Source of the DNA: JBLXBZ01 sp048265185
GTDB lineage: Bacteria; Pseudomonadota; Alphaproteobacteria; Rhizobiales; Stappiaceae
Direction: 5' to 3'
DNA: 64,000 nt
NCBI GenBank assembly: GCA_048265185.1
Contig: JBLXBZ010000009.1
Coordinates: 1-64,000 of the forward strand
Shown one piece after another: positions 62,880 to 64,000 of the stretch; within the stretch, counting starts at the first letter, position 1, and the number at the start of each line of letters is the position of its first letter. The notes under the pieces were generated by a model. That model had not been told where the DNA came from, made no database searches, and was given only the letters and a program-made list of their open reading frames with translations. The position numbers and the translations under genes were made by a program.

Positions 62880-62896
62880 CTGATGTAATACATCAG
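62880..62896. promoter_or_regulatory. Perfect 17-base palindrome between cheR and ctrA
   Basis: CTGATGTA-A-TACATCAG lies in the 319-base gap between the convergent cheR and ctrA genes. No gene is seen there. The symmetry is that of a dimer-binding operator, but its position after two gene ends makes the target unclear. Other short palindromes nearby (GGGGCGCCCC at 62924-62933 and CGCGGTTTACCGCG at 62978-62991) may be part of the ctrA 3' end. Confidence 0.45.
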
Positions 62897-63001
62897 AAAA
62901 TGATCTCACTTGCGCGATTTTGACGGGGCGCCCCGTAAGGCGGTCCGCCAAAATAATTTCGTATCTGGACTTCTATCGCGGTTTACCGCGTGACGAATTG
63001 A

Positions 63002-63691
63002 TTATGCAGCTTTTTCTTCTGGTTCGCGAAGAACATAGCCACGTCCCCAAACCGTTTCGATGTAGTTTCTGCCGCCTGTCGCCGCCGCCAGTTTCTTGCG
63101 CAGCTTGCAGATGAAGACGTCGATGATCTTCAATTCGGGCTCATCCATCCCGCCATAGAGGTGATTGAGGAACATTTCCTTAGTGAGCGTGGTGCCCTTG
63201 CGTAAGGAAAGCAGCTCAAGCATTTGATATTCTTTGCCTGTCAGATGCACGCGCTGGCCTGTCACTTCCACGGTCTTGGTGTCGAGGTTGACCGTCAGGT
63301 CGCCGGTGATGATCACGGACTGCGCATGGCCTTTTGAGCGACGGACAATTGCGTGAATGCGGGCGATGAGCTCGTCCTTGTGGAACGGCTTGGTCATGTA
63401 GTCGTCAGCGCCAAACCCAAGACCGCGCACCTTGTCCTCAATGCCAGCGTTGCCGGAGAGAATCAAAATCGGCGTTTTCACCTTTGAAACGCGCAAGGTG
63501 CGTAAAACCTCATACCCCGACATGTCGGGCAAGTTGAGGTCTAGCATAATGATATCGTAATCATATAACTTGCCGAGGTCGATGCCTTCCTCGCCAAGAT
63601 CAGTTGTGTAAACATTAAAATTTTCGGACTTGAGCATCAACTCAATACTTTGCGCGGTCGCGCTGTCGTCCTCAATCAGCAGTACACGCAT
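63002..63691 (-). CDS. ctrA: CtrA, cell-cycle master response regulator
   Basis: 229 residues. The receiver starts MRVLLIEDDSATAQSIELML with phosphorylated Asp51 (MLDLNLPDMSGYEV); the OmpR-type winged helix from about 125 includes VHLTGKEYQMLELLSLRKGT, TKEMFLNHLYGGMDEPELK and RKKLAAATGGRNYIETVWGRGYVLRE. The two C-terminal alanines match the ClpXP degron of Caulobacter CtrA. It is activated through ChpT, encoded 6 kb away, and its degradation needs RcdA at 34 kb. Start ATG 63691 fixed by homology. Confidence 0.98.
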   Translation of the reverse strand: MRVLLIEDDSATAQSIELMLKSENFNVYTTDLGEEGIDLGKLYDYDIIMLDLNLPDMSGYEVLRTLRVSKVKTPILILSGNAGIEDKVRGLGFGADDYMTKPFHKDELIARIHAIVRRSKGHAQSVIITGDLTVNLDTKTVEVTGQRVHLTGKEYQMLELLSLRKGTTLTKEMFLNHLYGGMDEPELKIIDVFICKLRKKLAAATGGRNYIETVWGRGYVLREPEEKAA

Positions 63692-63762
63692 ACCAATCCC
63701 CTTAGTATTGCCTATCCTGGGCAAGCCGCGCTCTCAATACGCTCCGGTGCAAAGGACTGCAG

Positions 63763-63798
63763 TTAACCTGAATATGAACCTTAGGTCTTAATGGTTAA
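63763..63798 (-). promoter_or_regulatory. CtrA half-sites upstream of ctrA
   Basis: ATGGTTAA (63791-63798) is the reverse complement of TTAACCAT, the CtrA half-site of Caulobacter and Brucella; TTAACC (63763-63768) lies 28 bases away. They are 72-107 bases from the ctrA ATG, suggesting autoregulation. Confidence 0.6.
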
Positions 63799-63806
63799 CA
63801 AAATCT

Positions 63807-63958
63807 GATTCCCACCTGCAAGCACTGATCGTAAAAGTTTGAGAAAATTTCTCAAGATCCTGAAAAATAGAAGGAATAACCTTCTTAAAAAACTTCAGAA
63901 TCCACATTAAGAATCTCTTCTAAGTGACTCTTGCGACTCAATAGATCCAGCACGAATC
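63807..63958. promoter_or_regulatory. GANTC methylation-site cluster upstream of ctrA
   Basis: GANTC occurs at 63807-63811, 63898-63902, 63911-63915, 63926-63930, 63935-63939 and 63954-63958. Five copies fall in 61 bases, against about one per 256 bases expected by chance. In alphaproteobacteria CcrM methylates GANTC and GcrA reads it, including at ctrA promoters. The rest of 63692-64000 shows no gene. Confidence 0.65.
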
Positions 63959-64000
63959 CCCATGGATAAGACGCCATCCATAAAAACCCGCCAATAAGAT

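Overview
The window reads as chromosomal DNA of an alphaproteobacterium, most likely of the order Hyphomicrobiales (Rhizobiales). The evidence is the set of lineage-typical genes: ctrA, chpT, rcdA (DUF1465), trcR (DUF1013), eipA (DUF1134), DUF1192, DUF4164, DUF465 and DUF6476 proteins, a CheA fused to a receiver domain, rpoH beside an rluD-type gene, and a tkt-gap-pgk-fba block. Genus cannot be named from this sequence alone. Most genes are rich in GCG/GGC codons; one block (about 26.4-30.8 kb) looks different and may have been acquired.

Layout. 0-0.5 kb: broken integrase N-terminus beside a tRNA with CAT anticodon (tRNA-Ile2), the edge of an integrated element that lies to the left. 0.6-7.9 kb: a catabolic island with a tripartite tricarboxylate transporter (TctC-TctB-TctA), an aconitase-family hydro-lyase pair (LeuC-like/LeuD-like), a divergent GntR/UTRA regulator and an isocitrate lyase/PEP mutase-family lyase. 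tctC carries an apparent -1 frameshift at an A AAA AAC heptamer. 8.0-14 kb: a sugar or polyol operon (TIM-barrel isomerase, Gfo/Idh/MocA dehydrogenase, CUT2-type ABC importer). 14-26.4 kb: a TPR lipoprotein, rpsU, a class II amidotransferase, a MATE pump, purEK, two DUF465 genes, a structured intergenic segment, an acyl-CoA ligase, a TauE-type permease, a propionyl-CoA synthetase-like enzyme and an SDR.

26.4-30.8 kb: two divergent LysR/oxidoreductase pairs. 31-40 kb: an ABC exporter, rpmE, rcdA, DUF1192, a quinone oxidoreductase, trcR, and a MotA/ExbB-like plus OmpA-like pair. 39.5-49 kb: inositol monophosphatase-family enzyme, efp, Sel1-repeat protein, ThiE-like protein, then fba, pgk, gap and tkt on the minus strand (lower glycolysis/pentose phosphate). 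49-56 kb: DUF4164-zapA, rpoH, rluD-type synthase, tRNA-Glu, DMT transporter, coiled-coil membrane protein, eipA, YHS protein.

56.2-64 kb: chpT-cheA-cheW-cheY-cheB-cheR, then convergent ctrA. ChpT passes phosphate from CckA to CtrA, and RcdA and TrcR (about 22-27 kb away) belong to the same cell-cycle network, so the window holds much of that machinery together with a chemotaxis operon. The region upstream of ctrA holds a CtrA half-site and six GANTC motifs, five of them within 61 bp, as expected for control by DNA methylation (CcrM/GcrA) and autoregulation. No CRISPR array, complete insertion sequence or recognisable defence system was seen. The best candidates for undescribed biology are the TctCBA/LeuCD-like/lyase pathway, the structured segment at 20.64-20.79 kb, and palindromes at 56.21 kb and 62.88 kb.
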